Shown piece by piece: positions 23,201 through 34,140 of a stretch of DNA of 64,000 bases. How positions within the stretch are numbered: the stretch's first letter is position 1; the number at the start of each line of letters is the position of its first letter. The notes below the pieces were generated by a model, which was not told where the DNA came from, did no database searches, and worked only from the letters and a program-made list of their open reading frames with translations. This DNA is from Costus lasius (taxonomy: Eukaryota; Streptophyta; Magnoliopsida; Zingiberales; Costaceae), in NCBI GenBank assembly GCA_027563935.2, contig CM050454.1, positions 26,409,501 to 26,473,500 on the forward strand, in the 5' to 3' direction. Both the position numbers and the translations under genes were made by a program.

Positions 23201-24174
23201 GCAACAGCAGCAACCCGTGCCCCGTTTCCAACTCGTAGGTCCACCTCATGCTGTCCCACCTGCCTTCTTCTCTTGAGTTCCTGTACATTTGAACAAATGT
23301 GAACTCCACATGCAGTGTCCAACACCCATGATACAGAAGAAGAAAACATGACCTCAGTCACGAATATACCTGAGCCAGAAGCAAAGCTTCCCCTCTTATC
23401 TCCTTGGAGCGCTTTACAGTCCTTTTTCCAGTGACCCAGCTGGCCACAGTGGAAACACCTGTATTCCTTAGACCGCTTCACCTTTTGCTTCAGAGCCTTG
23501 CTGTAATTCTTGACCGGGGCCTTGCCCTTCTTCCCCTTCTTTTTGTTCCTGGAAGGAACCATTAAGACAGAGGTCGAAGGCTTACCCTTCAGAGTCTCCT
23601 CAGTGGTCAAGAGCATATTCAGCAGCTCTGCCGGAGTACAATCGATTTTGTTCATATTAAAATTAATAATGAACGCGTCGAATGACGGCGGGAGAGACTG
23701 CAGAATAATATCCACAGCAAGCTCCTGGTTGATGGTATGCCCCAGTTTCTCTAGAGCCTCCTTGTGCCCAATCATCTTGAGCACGTGAGCTCCCACTGGG
23801 CTCCCTTCAGCCAGTTTGCTCTGAAAGAAGAGCTTCGTCAAATTGTAGCGTTCAGTCCTCGCCTGTGCAGCATACAGCATCTTGAGGTTTGCTATAATCT
23901 GTATAGCCGACATATCCTCATGCTGACGCTGCAGCGGTGGCGTCATAGACGCTAGCATCAGGCAAGCGACATCAATGCTATCATTGACGTGCTTTTCATA
24001 GGCTTCCCGAACCGCCCTTGCGGCGTTCGGAGCGGGCTGCGGCGGTATCGCCGTCTCGAGGACATACAGTTTCCTCTCTGCCTTAAGAACGATCTTAAGG
24101 TGTCCAAACCAGTCAGAGAAGTTCGGCCCAGCAAACTTCTCCCTTTCCAGTAGGGATCGCACATTGAAGTTCAT
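20293..24174 (-). CDS. Copia-1 Gag-Pol polyprotein, full length
   Basis: 1293 aa, one frame. Approximate residues: gag 1-270 with zinc knuckle CX2CX4HX4C (~239-252); protease with LDTACG at ~285 (Ala where DTG/DSG is usual); integrase HHCC (WHSRLGH ~416, CKAC ~449) and catalytic D ~480, D ~543, E ~578; reverse transcriptase with YVDDILIIG at ~965; RNase H with TDAS ~1138, TEAEY ~1180 and CDNTGA ~1218. Domain order PR-IN-RT-RH defines Ty1/copia. The polyprotein would be cut into particle, integration and cDNA-synthesis proteins in the cytoplasm. The ATG at 24174 is the first in the gag frame in unspliced RNA; an upstream LTR start joined by splicing is possible. Confidence 0.95.
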   Translation of the reverse strand: MNFNVRSLLEREKFAGPNFSDWFGHLKIVLKAERKLYVLETAIPPQPAPNAARAVREAYEKHVNDSIDVACLMLASMTPPLQRQHEDMSAIQIIANLKMLYAAQARTERYNLTKLFFQSKLAEGSPVGAHVLKMIGHKEALEKLGHTINQELAVDIILQSLPPSFDAFIINFNMNKIDCTPAELLNMLLTTEETLKGKPSTSVLMVPSRNKKKGKKGKAPVKNYSKALKQKVKRSKEYRCFHCGQLGHWKKDCKALQGDKRGSFASGSGIFVTEVMFSSSVSWVLDTACGVHICSNVQELKRRRQVGQHEVDLRVGNGARVAAVAVGDYFISLPSGLVLELNSCYFVPSITKNIISIPALVRKGFSFECNISKCILSYDNIVYATGSINNGLFMLDMECSIQQIDIKKAKYADDSTLLWHSRLGHINEKRIKRLHENGLLGSFSYKEIDTCKACLMGKMTKSPFPHKGQRASGLLDLIHSDVCGPFSKHARGGYQYFITFTDDFSRYGYVYLMRHKSESFDKFKEFKNEVQNQLGRNIKALRSDRGGEYLSHAFTDYLKECGIISQLTPPGTPQWNGVSERRNRTLLDMVRSMMSQATLPYSFWGFALETAAKVLNRVPSKAVSKTPYELWYGKQPSLTFIRIWGCEAYVKKLASGKLESRSDKCIFVGYPKETKGYYFFDPKENKVFVARTAIFLEKEFLLQEASGREIKLDENPEEGQSAQAELDEPELVEQVIEQPEAQISREPRRSGRIRRQPERYDGVYIINNDEPLTYADAVSGPESARWLEAMRAEMDSMSDNQVWDLVDPPPGVIPIGCKWIFKKKIDMDGNVVTYKGRLVAKGFKQIYGIDYDETFSPVAMFKSIRILFAIAAYYDYEIWQMDVKTAFLNGNLDEDVYMTQPEGFTNPADRHKICKLKKSIYGLKQASRSWNIRFDESVTEFGFIKNEDDPCVYKRFSGSVITFLVLYVDDILIIGNDIPEMHAVKAWLRKCFQMKDLGEAAYVLGVKIYRDRSKRLLGLCQSTYIDKVLERFHLENSKRGYLPVRHGLNLSKSQCPQTQTEKDEMDNTPYASAIGSIMYAMLCTRPDVAYGLSVTSRYQSNPGMAHWIAVKNILKYLRRTKDMFLIYGGQEELSIEGYTDASFQSDQDDFRSQSGYVFSLNGGAVVWKSFKQSTVADSTTEAEYVAASEASKEAVWIRKFVRELGVVPSSADPLVIFCDNTGAIAQAKEPRSHQKSKHIQRRFHLIREIIDRGEIKICKVHTDDNLADPLTKPLAQQKHEKHCNNMGLRFLNH

Positions 24175-25047
24175 GGTGTTCGTTGCTGCAGGTATCTACA
24201 ACAATGCAAGAACAGCAAGGTCAGTATCAATGTATAAGAATCAATCAGGACTTAAGAAAGATTCTTTTTCTCACTATTTTATCAGGCGTGAAAAATCCAG
24301 CAAAACAGCCCGAAAGAGTAGAACTCTTTTAGTGAGATGGGATCCAGATTTCATACTTGGTCTCCGCGTCCCGCTCAGGCGATATAAGATGCACAGAGAG
24401 TACAAGCACTAGTTTCTGGTAGGCAGTCCCTGCCGATCGCCAACCCGTGCGATTCCCCTTCATCCGGGCAGTCCAGCAGACTGTGCCAACTGAGTTGGTA
24501 CAACACAATCTCTGACCCCACAGATGGCTGCCTCCATGTGCTACCATATGCGCCACATATGTAGCCTACATGGTCAAGCTGACCCGACCTACTCCCTGGA
24601 CCACCACGTGCTATGCTGAGCAACGAGAAGGGATAAATCCCTACTCTGTAACACGCAGGTGTAATCCCGCACCGTCTGAAGATAGATGGACGTGCCCACT
24701 GAGTGGGTACAACACGGCTCCAACGATAATCAGAACAGTGAGGTTTCGCGTCAGAAGGCTTACGAGCTTGATATTTAAGCGTTGGATTTTAACGGTCTTT
24801 TATCTTCTTGCCTATCATACAATTCCTATGGTGATAGCAGAAGATAATTTAATCATGCAATTCTAATATTAAGCAATAAAAGAAAGCATGTATCTTATGT
24901 GGTAAAAGCCCATAGCCCTAGAAGACCTTAACCTAACTTAAGTCTTCATTTGCTCTTCATGGGTCTTTAGCTGCTTATCTGGCCCAAACCTGGGCCCAAG
25001 CGCCAATTACAGCACAGGTGCGCCCACCAGGGAAAATGCGCCTGGTC

Positions 25048-25108
25048 CTAGGGTCGAACCCTAGACCTCCCACCTGGTCCAGCCACTTGCTGCATGCGCC
25101 TCTGCCAA
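25048..25108 (-). other. tRNA-like module in Copia-1 leader
   Basis: The minus strand has a perfect 5-bp stem CTAGG/CCTAG around the loop GTTCGAC, like a tRNA T-arm. The stem differs from that of Copia-5 (CCAGG/TCTGG) yet still pairs, with better complementarity. A TGGCAGAGGCGC word lies upstream in the leader sense. Confidence 0.45.
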
Positions 25109-25992
25109 GTGTGCTCTGTGCTCTTGTCTAATTAAATTACAAATTTAACTATCTAGACAAGAGTGACACGCAGGTCACTTACATTTATAAATTAAAACAC
25201 AGTGATGCGCAGATCACAATAATTAATTTACAATTGTTTAATACAGGCTCGCAGGCCCCAGCACAGCACACAATTAATATGGGCAGCCCACATAAGACTA
25301 AATAAACAAGCATATGCATCAATCAATAACCATGTGATCCATAAAAATTAAAATTTTCGAAAACCCCATAGGATCAATTTTAATTTTCCTTATTTGCCCT
25401 ACAACCTTACAACGGTCCATTACTAGGGATCCACTCATCCAACCTAGTCAGATCCACTGCCCTTGCATGCACCAAGTCCTAACTGACTTGCGTCGACCAT
25501 AAGGTCAACTATGCATGCGCCAGGGCTGAACGACCACACTGAGGTGTGGCAAGCGGGCGTGACCCCGGGCCTAACTCAGGTGCGTTCAGTAGTCGTCTCA
25601 ATCAGACATCGCTACACACCTGTCTGCAGTCGACCTATAGCCACCATAGGCTTGCGCCAAGGTGCTATTTGATCGACCCATTCAGGCTGTCAGATGATCT
25701 GATCAGACATTCTGGATCTAACCTAGGGGTTGACTTCAACCCTAATAACCCGTCTAAGGGTTTATAGTAAAGCCTTAGATCTATAATGAGTCGCGCAAGT
25801 ATTCAAGTTTTGTAAAACAAAAACAAGATGCGCCAACTTACAACATACATGCGCCAATAGATGGAAACATATTTCATACATGAAGTTTCGCAAGATGATA
25901 AAACCTATCATGCAACTTTCGCATGTTATATAGATCTAAGCATATGGAATCACAAGGCCAAAGCAATCATAATGAACATGCATTCAACCAAG

Positions 25993-26004
25993 CCTCTGAT
26001 ACCA
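25993..26004 (-). other. Copia-1 primer binding site
   Basis: The minus strand reads TGGTATCAGAGG, complementary to the 3' end of plant initiator tRNA-Met, two bases from the end of the 5' LTR at 26007. First-strand cDNA would start here. Confidence 0.88.
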
Positions 26005-26006
26005 AT

Positions 26007-27710
26007 TGTAAGTACCCCTTAAGATAAGGGGGGTCCCCTTCTAGGGGGAGCATAACCCTAAAGCATATGGCGCATAAAATTTTCTTCTTGCGGAACTAGG
26101 GTTATAGGATCGATATGCATGCTAAAAGATCAACTTGATAATAAGAAAACAATCATACCATCGCCATGGGGAAGATGTTTCCTTGGAAGCAAAGATCAAA
26201 GTAGATCTTCTCCTTGTCGTCACACACAAGATGATGCCGCTATCTCTCTTGGTGCCCCTTGTGCTAGCAAGGTTCCAAGAGGTCCTTGTCGAGTGAAGGG
26301 AAAATGAGATCTCTTTCTTCTTGGCCGAATCCTCCTCAACCTTCAAAGCGTCGCCACACTCACGAGAGAGACGAGAGGAATATGGGCGAGAGGAATATCT
26401 CCAAGCGAAAATAGAGTATATTCTATTTTGATGAGCGCACTCTCCAAATGGAGATCATGGTTACTAAAAATAGTAACCACTCCTCACCACAACGTTCACG
26501 CCAAGTGAACTTGTCGCCTACTCCTCTCCCTATGAACCAAGCGCTCATTTAGTGAGCCGGTTCACTTTGGTTCGGTTTAAGAACCAATCAAGCCAATGAT
26601 CTAGTCTAGATCTTAAATAAACCCTAAGGTTCACGATCTAACCGTCGATCTCAACGATGCCCCTGATCTGACCGATCTGGCATACATTCTCTCGATCGAA
26701 GCTTACCGATCTCAAGCCCTAATCAATCAAACATGATCAGACCAGATCTCACTCACAATCAGAGATTAAATCCCTTTAAACTGAACCCAAACAATTCAGT
26801 CCACACGATCTGACTTAAGTAAGCCATATCATCAAATTGTGCGACCCTAAGGGTTTCCTTTAAATGTCGGTAACGATAACTCACGTTATCACGATCAGTG
26901 AGGGGTATCTAGCAACACATCACTGTCTCCCGATAGAAAGGAAAGAGTCTTCCAAGACTACACCCAAACCATAGCACAAGTGTGACTCAAATCACTAGGC
27001 ATGCATATTTCCTTTGCCACTGGATGTTCTTATTGGACAAGCCTGTCAAGCTCGTAATTCCAATATGATGAGCATGATTAGAACAGATGAACACAGTCAC
27101 CTGGGTATGGCCATACACTTTCTCAATCATCTCATCCAGGGGGCCCCTTTTGAACATCACACTCCTTAAACAAGGAGACGGCAATCCTATGTCTATCACT
27201 AGTGCTCTAACCTGACTCAAGCTCACCATCCAAGATAGTCTATAATCATTATGTTTCAAATGATATTGAACTACCTCAAAACAATGACAATCATCATTTA
27301 GAAAACACAAGTGATCTCAAGTCAGAGGAAATGTGCCACTTGTCATATCCAAGGAATATTCACATTGTGACAAACAATTGAACATCCTAGTAGGGTCTGT
27401 CCAGTACATGCCATGTACCCATGAGTCTACATCTTATTCCATGCTCGAAGCATCCTATAAGATTAGAACACATATTAGTCTTAACCATATCAAGGCTGTC
27501 TCATGTTCACCAAGATATATCGACTAAGGACATAATAGCTTGTCAGCCCAGCTGAACAGCTTTGAGACATTATTCAGAAGAACATATATTGCAGCAGACA
27601 ATGTAGCTAACTGAATAACAACCATGCCTTTATAAACATAACAGTTTATTACATGATACAGATACATTCCCACAGGCCTCAAACATTAGCCTTAAGGGCA
27701 TACCCCAACA
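26007..27710 (-). repeat. Copia-1 5' LTR
   Basis: 1704 bp, offset 7438 from the 3' LTR throughout with no indels noted. I saw single-base differences only near 27370 and 27410. The CTATTTTTAG word (26464-26473, minus) inside the inverted repeat is the likely TATA region. The predicted splice donor is at 26158. Confidence 0.95.
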
Positions 27711-27715
27711 TCCCT

Positions 27716-30700
27716 TCTGGCTCAGGTATTTTCGTGACTGAAGTCATGGTTTCTTCTTCTATATCATGGGTGTTGGACACTGCATGTGGAGTTCACATTT
27801 GTTCAAATGTACAGGAACTCAAGAGAAGAAGACAGGTGGGACAGCATGAGGTGGACCTACGAGTTGGAAACGGAGCACGGGTTGCTGCTGTTGCTGTAGG
27901 AGAATATCACATCTCATTACCATCTGGACTTGTATTAGAATTGAACAATTGTTATTTTGTACCTAGCATAACGAAAAATATTATCTCTATTCCTGCTCTT
28001 GTCAGGAAAGGGATTTTCCTTTGAATGTAATATTTCAAAGTGTGTTATTTCTTATGATAATATTGTTTATGCTACTGGATCAATTAACAATGGGTTATTC
28101 ATGTTGGACATGGAATATTCTATACAAAATATTGATAATAAGAAAGCCAAGTATGCTGATGACAGCACCTTGCTATGGCATAGTCGTTTAGGCCATATTA
28201 ACGAGAAACGCATTAAGCGGTTGCATGATCATGGACTGCTGGGATCATTCTCCTATGAGGAGCTTGATACATGCAAAGCTTGTTTAATGGGTAAAATGAT
28301 GAAGGCTCCTTTTCCTAACAAAGGTCAAAGGGCTTCAGGTTTACTTGACCTCATTCACAGTGATGTGTGTGGGCCATTTAGTAAACATGCCAGAGGTGGC
28401 TATTCATACTTCATTACCTTTACTAATGATTTCAGTAGATACGGGTATGTCTATCTAATGAGACATAAGAGTGAATCTTTTGACAAGTTCAAAGAGTTCA
28501 AAAATGAAGTGCAAAATCAGCTAGGCCGAAATATCAAGGCACTTCGCTCAGATCGAGGTGGAGAATACCTAAGTCGAGAGTTTACTGACTATTTGAAGCA
28601 GTGTGGGATTGTCTCACAGCTTACTCCACCAGGAACACCACAATGGAATGGTGTGTCCGAGAGGAGGAACAGAACCTTATTGGATATGGTTCGTTCAATG
28701 ATGAGTCAGGCTACTCTACCTTACTCCTTTTGGGGATTTGCACTGGAAACAGCTGCAAAGGTACTAAACCGAGTGCCATCCAAGGCAGTTTCAAAGACTC
28801 CATATGAGTTATGGTATGGGAAACAGCCGAGCTTGACATTTATTAAGATCTGGGGTTGCGAGGCTTATGTCAAAAAGCTCGCCTCTGGGAAACTAGAGAG
28901 CAGATCTGAGAAATGCATCTTTGTCGGTTACCCTAAGGAAACTAAGGGTTATTATTTCTATGACCCCAAAGAGAACAAAGTATTTGTTGCTCGGACGGCT
29001 ATTTTTCTTGAGAAGGAATTTCTTCTGCAAGAGGCCAGTGGGAGAGAAATAAAGCTGGATGAGAATCCAGAGGAAGGACAAAGTAGTCAAGCACAGTTGG
29101 ATGAGCATGAGCCAGTAGAACAGGTTATTGAACAACCTGAGGCTCAGATATCACGGGAACCGCGAAGATCAGGAAGGATCCGTCGACAGCCTGAGCGCTA
29201 TGACGGAGTCTATATCTTTGATCATGATGAAACCCTCACTTATGCGGATGCGGTCAGTGGACCGGAATCAGCGAGATGGCTTGAAGCTATGCGAGCCGAG
29301 ATGGACTCCATGTCAGATAACCAAGTCTGGGATTTGGTTGATCCGCCTCCGGGAGTAATCCCTATAGGCTGTAAATGGATCTTCAAGAAGAAGATAGACA
29401 TGGATGGTAATGTGGTTACCTATAAAGGCAGGCTAGTTGCGAAAGGTTTCAAACAAATCTACGGGATAGATTATGATGAAACTTTCTCTCCTGTAGCCAT
29501 GTTCAAGTCTATTCGGATCATTCTCGCAATAGCAGCATATTATGATTATGAGATCTGGCAGATGGATGTGAAGACCGCTTTCCTTAATGGAAATCTGGAT
29601 CAGGATGTGTATATGACACAACCTGAAGGTTTCACTAATCCATTAGATCGTCATAAAATATGCAAGTTAAAGAAGTCCATTTATGGACTTAAGCAAGCAT
29701 CAAGAAGCTAGAACATTCGTTTTGATGAATCAATATGTGAATTTGGTTTCATCAAGAATGAAGATGACCCGTGTGTATATAAGAGGTTTAGTGGGAGCGT
29801 AATTACATTCCTAGTCCTCTACGTCGATGATATCTTAATCATTGGAAACGATATTCCTGAACTACGTGCGGTTAAGGCATGGTTAAGAAAATGTTTCCAG
29901 ATGAAAGATCTAGGAGAAGCAGCCTATGTATTAGGTGTGAAGATCTACAGAGATAGATGTAAGAGGCTTCTCGGGCTGTGCCAGAGTACTTACATCGATA
30001 AAGTCCTGGAGAGATTCCATTTAGAGAATTCTAAAAGAGGATATCTACCAGTCAGACATGGTCTGAATCTTTCGAAGAGTCAGTGTCCGCAAACACAGAC
30101 TGAGATAGATGAAATGGACAATACGCCTTATGCTTCGGCTATTGGGTCCATTATGTATGTGATGTTGTGTACTCGCCCAGACGTCGCTTACGGGTTAAGC
30201 GTGACCAGTCGATTCCAAAGTAATCCAGGTCAGGCGCACTGGATTGCAGTCAAGAACATTTTGAAATATCTTCGGAGGACCAAAGATATGTTCTTGGTGT
30301 ATGGTGGTCAGGAAGAACTCAGTATTGAAGGATATACGGACGCTTCGTTCCAATCTGACCAGGATGATTTCCGATCGCAATCAGGCTATGTTTTTAGCTT
30401 GAATGGAGGAGCAGTGGTGTGGAAAAGTTTCAAACAATCTATTGTTGCTGATTCCACAACAGAAGCCGAGTATGTTGCAGCCTCAGAAGCATCTAAGGAG
30501 GCAGTGTGGATTCGTAAGTTCGTTCAGGAACTTGGTGTTGTTCCTTCGAGTGCAGATCCTTTGGTTATCTTCTGTGATAACACTGGAGCAATCGCACAAG
30601 CAAAGGAACCACGGTCGCACCAGAAGTCCAAGCACATACAGAGACGGTTTCACTTGATCCGGGAGATCATTGATCGAGGCGAGATCAAAATCTGCAAGGT

Positions 30701-30803
30701 TCATACAGATGACAATCTGGCTGACCCGCTTACAAAGCCTCTGGCGCGGCAGAAGCATGAGAAGCACTGTAATAATATGGGTTTGAGATATCTCAACCAT
30801 TAG
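27716..30803 (+). pseudogene. Copia-2 pol (protease to RNase H), two breaks
   Basis: Continues the gag frame after Copia-1. Protease has LDTACG near 27775. Integrase has HHCC (WHSRLGH, CKAC) and the HSDVCGPF, RSDRGGEY and SERRNR catalytic blocks. RT has YVDDILIIG near 29822, and RNase H has TDAS, TEAEY and CDNTGA. An extra base near 28012 shifts the frame inside the KGFSFE block. A TAG at 29709-29711 replaces the Trp codon after QASRS. The remainder is open to the natural stop at 30801-30803. One frameshift and one stop mean the loss is moderate and recent. Confidence 0.9.
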
Positions 30804-30823
30804 ATTAAGTGCAAGTGGGAGAT

Positions 30824-32507
30824 TGTTGGGGTATGCCCTTAAGGCTAATGTTTGAGGCCTCGGGATTGTATCAGTATCATGTATAAACTTCATGTTTATA
30901 AAGGCAATGGTTGTTATTCATGTTGTTGCATTATCTGCTGTCATATATATACTTCTGAATAATGTCTCAATGCTGTTCAGCTTGGCTGACATGCAGTTAA
31001 GTCCTTAGTTGAGATATCTTGGTGAACATGAGACAGCCTTGATATGATTGAGACTAATATGTGTTCTAATCTTATAGGATGCTTCGAGCTTGGAATAAGA
31101 TGTAGACTCATAGGTACATTGGATGTACTGGACATACCCTACTAGGATGTTCAATTGCTTGTCACAATGTGAATAATCCTTGTATGCAAACAAGTGGCAT
31201 ACTTCCTCTGACTTGAGATCACTTGTGTTTCTAAATGATGATTGTCATTGTTTTGAGGTAGTTCAATATCATTTGAAACATAATGGTTATAGACTATCTT
31301 GGATAATGATCATGAGTCAGGTTAGGACACTAGTGATAGATAAAGGATTGCCGTCTCCTAGTTTGGAGTGTGATGTTCTAAAGGGGCCCCCTGGATGAGA
31401 TGATTGAGAAAGTGTATGGCCATACCCAGATGACTATGTTCATCTGATCTAATCATCCTCATCATATTGGAGTTACAAGCTTGACACGCATGTCCAATAC
31501 GAACATCCAGTGGCAAAGGAAACATGTATGTCTAGTGAAGTGGATTCACACTTGTGCTATGGTTTGGGTGTAGTCTTGGAAGACTCTTTCCTTTATATCG
31601 GGAGACAGTGATGTGTTGCTAGATACCCTCACTGATCGTGATAACGTAAGTTATCGTTACCGACATTTAAAGTAAACCCTTAGGGTCGCACAATTTGATG
31701 ATATGACTTACTTAAGTCAGATCGTGTGGACTGAATTGTTTTGGTTCAGTTTAAGGGATTTAAACTCTGATTGTAAGTGAGATCTGGTCTGATCATGTTT
31801 GATTGATTAGGGCTTGAGATCGGTAAGCTTCGATCGAGAGAATTGATGCTAGATTGGTCAGATCAGGAGCATCAAGAGATGAACGGTCAGATCTTGAATC
31901 TTAGGGTTTAAGGTGATCTGGACCAAGGCTTGGCTTGATTTGGTCCTTGAACCAAATCCAAATTGAACCGGCTCATGTATGAGCGCATGGTTCAATTTAG
32001 AGGGATGAGCGTTCGGTTCACTTGGAGTGAACGCATAACGCATGTATTGAAGCATTTGCTATTTTTGGAAATTCGGTTTTCCAAAGTGGAAAACGCCTCC
32101 ACGTTCGAGTGCAACGCTTCTCTATTCTCGTCTCTCACCCCTTGCTCTCAAAGACTCACTCTTGCGTGGTGAAGGTAGACGACAAGAGAGGATTCGGCCA
32201 AGAAGTGTAGATCTCATCCCTTCCATACGATAAGGGCACTTGGAGAACCTTGCTAGCACAAGGAACACAAGGAGTAGTCATCATCCTCTTGTGTGCGTCA
32301 CCTTTGGAGGAGAGCCCTTTCGCCATCTTCTTCCAAGACGCCATTCGAATCAATGGCTATGGTATGATCTTCTTCTTGATCTATTCAATCATTTGACAGT
32401 TGATCATATGGCATGTAAAAGATCTTTAAGAAACCCTTGCTTCCTTGCGAATTTTATATGCGCCTCCTATTAGGGTTTCGTCCCCCCTTAGATTTAGGGG
32501 GCTTTCA
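30824..32507 (+). repeat. Copia-2 3' LTR
   Basis: 1684 bp, TGTTGGGG...CTTTCA, preceded by the polypurine tract AAGTGGGAGAT (30813-30823) and followed by AAATC (32508-32512), then Gypsy-1 integrase. That flank is the same as the right flank of the solo LTR at 13553-15237. The ATG GCT ATG and GTATGATC pair is at 32353-32369. Confidence 0.93.
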
Positions 32508-34140
32508 AAATCTTTAGCAGACATAGAAATATAGGAGTGCTTAGGTAAAGGAAATAAATCAATAGGTTTTCTAGGCTGGTACCCTAAGTTGGCTTGAAAA
32601 GGGGACAATCCCGTGGTTTTGTTGACAACACTATTGTAGGAGAACTCAGCAATGGGCAATAGCTTATCCCATGTGCCAGGGTGCTCTCCTACCAAACTCC
32701 TCAAAATGCTCCCAAGTGATCGATTTACCACTTCGGTCTGCCCATCCGTCTGAGGATGATAGGCCGTGGAGAATTTGAGTTTGGTTCCCAACATAGCCCA
32801 CAGGGTTTTCCAGAAATGTCCAACAAACCTGGAATCCCTATCAGAAACTATAGTTAGAGGGGTACCTCTATGTTTAACAACCTCTTTAAAGAATAACCTA
32901 GCTACATGCGATGCATCTGTGGTTTTGTAACAAGGTATAAAGTGTGCCATCTTGGTAAACCTATCCACTACGACAAAAATAGAATCATGTCTAGAGGGAG
33001 TCCTTGGTAAACCTAAGATGAAATCCATGCTAATGTCCTGCCAAGGTGCTTGAGGAATGGGTAGGGGTGTGTACAGACCAAAGTTATGTTTCTGAGTTTT
33101 TCTGGTCTGACAGGTCCTACAATGTTTAACAACCTTGGCCACATCCCTATAGAGGTTCGGCCAGAAGAACCGTTCCTCTACTAAGGCTTGAGTCTTGTCC
33201 CGGCCATGGTGCCCAGTAGACCCTCCTCCGTGGATCTCCCAAACAAGGAAGTCTCGGATTGAGGTATTGGGAACGCACAACTTTGGCCCAAGAAACAAAA
33301 ACTCATCCCTTAGGGTATAGAGGGGATGACTCAAGGGGTCTATGCTAAGCTCAGAATATATGCTAGAAAAATCAGGACATTCTAAATATTCATGCTTCAT
33401 GCGATCAAATCCAACTACTTCAACAGATAATTTTTGCACAAGTAAAGTTACTCTACTTAAAGCATCAGCAACTTATTTTCAATCCCAGACTTATGCTTGA
33501 AAACAAAGGTGTACTGTTGAAGGTATTCTACCCATTTAGCATGTCTAGCATTTAATTTCTTTTGAGCACTTAAAAAAGATAAAGCCTGGTGGTCACTATT
33601 CAAAATAAATTCATTGTGTATTAGATAGTGTCTCCAGTGCCTTAAAGATTGAACTACGGCATAGAATTCCTTATCATAGGTGGTATATCTTTGCTTGGCC
33701 TCATTTAATTTCTCACTAAAATAGGCTATGGGATGACCTTCCTGACTAAGGGTACCTCCTATTCCTACTCCTGAGGCATCACAGTCCACTATGAAAACTT
33801 TGGAAAAATCAGGTAGTCTTAGGACTAGGGCAGTGGTCATTCTAGCTTTAAGTTCCTCAAAAGCTCTACTAGCAGACTTAGGCCAACTGAACTCACCTAG
33901 GTTCATACAATTTGTTATAGGGGCTACTATGGTGCTAAAGTTTCTAATGAATCTTCTATAGAAGGCAGCTAGACCATGGAAACTCCTAATCTCAGTCAAA
34001 GTTTTGGGTTCAGGCCAGTCTAAGATGGCTTGGATCTTGCTAGGGTAAGCTTGAAGTCCTTGGTCAGACACTATGAATCCTAAGAAGACAACCCTAGGGG
34101 AGAGGAAAGAACACTTCTTCAGGTTAAGGTATAACTTTTC
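32508..34140 (-). pseudogene. Gypsy-1 pol middle: RT end, RNase H, integrase
   Basis: The minus strand from the Copia-3 boundary (34140). It holds the RT thumb region (LGFIVSDQGL, FHGLAAFYRRFI), RNase H (VDCDASGVGIGGTL, YTTYDKEFYA, SDHQAL) and the integrase zinc finger and core (SDRDSRF, QTEVVNRS). A one-base deletion near 33474 breaks the frame between RNase H and integrase (ENKVADALSR in the other copy). The part 32508-33674 is the second copy of the segment at 15238-16405. 34136-34140 (TTTTC) is the Copia-3 TSD. Confidence 0.9.

Larger units (their letters stand above)
24196..26158 (-). other. Predicted leader intron of Copia-1
   Basis: In the 5' LTR the minus strand reads ATG GCG ATG (26167-26159) followed by GTATGATT (donor, GT at 26158-26157). 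Just upstream of gag is TACTGAC, then a T-rich stretch, then GTTGTAG (AG at 24197-24196). Joining gives an open frame in phase with the gag ATG at 24174. The primer site, tRNA-like module and hairpins all lie in the removed part. Same layout as Copia-5. Predicted only; no transcript seen. Confidence 0.6.
18569..27710 (-). mobile_element. Copia-1: intact, very recent Ty1/copia element
   Basis: 9142 bp with TSD TCCCT (18564-18568 and 27711-27715), two 1704-bp LTRs, primer site, leader, a 1293-codon uninterrupted polyprotein and polypurine tract. By eye the LTRs differ at only about 3 positions. It is the innermost insertion, inside the gag of Copia-2. All expected domains are present, so it is the best candidate here for an active element. 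Confidence 0.95.
16406..32507 (+). mobile_element. Copia-2: Ty1/copia element lacking its 5' LTR
   Basis: Plus-strand copia comprising a truncated leader, gag, pol and 3' LTR, with Copia-1 inserted in gag. Compared with Copia-5, the 5' LTR, primer site and the first ~458 bp of the leader are absent. The left end fuses to Gypsy-1 integrase at 16405/16406 with a 2-bp AT overlap. The right end keeps a proper LTR and the AAATC flank (32508-32512). The coding region has a +1 frameshift and a TAG stop besides the Copia-1 insertion, so it is inactive. Confidence 0.87.
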
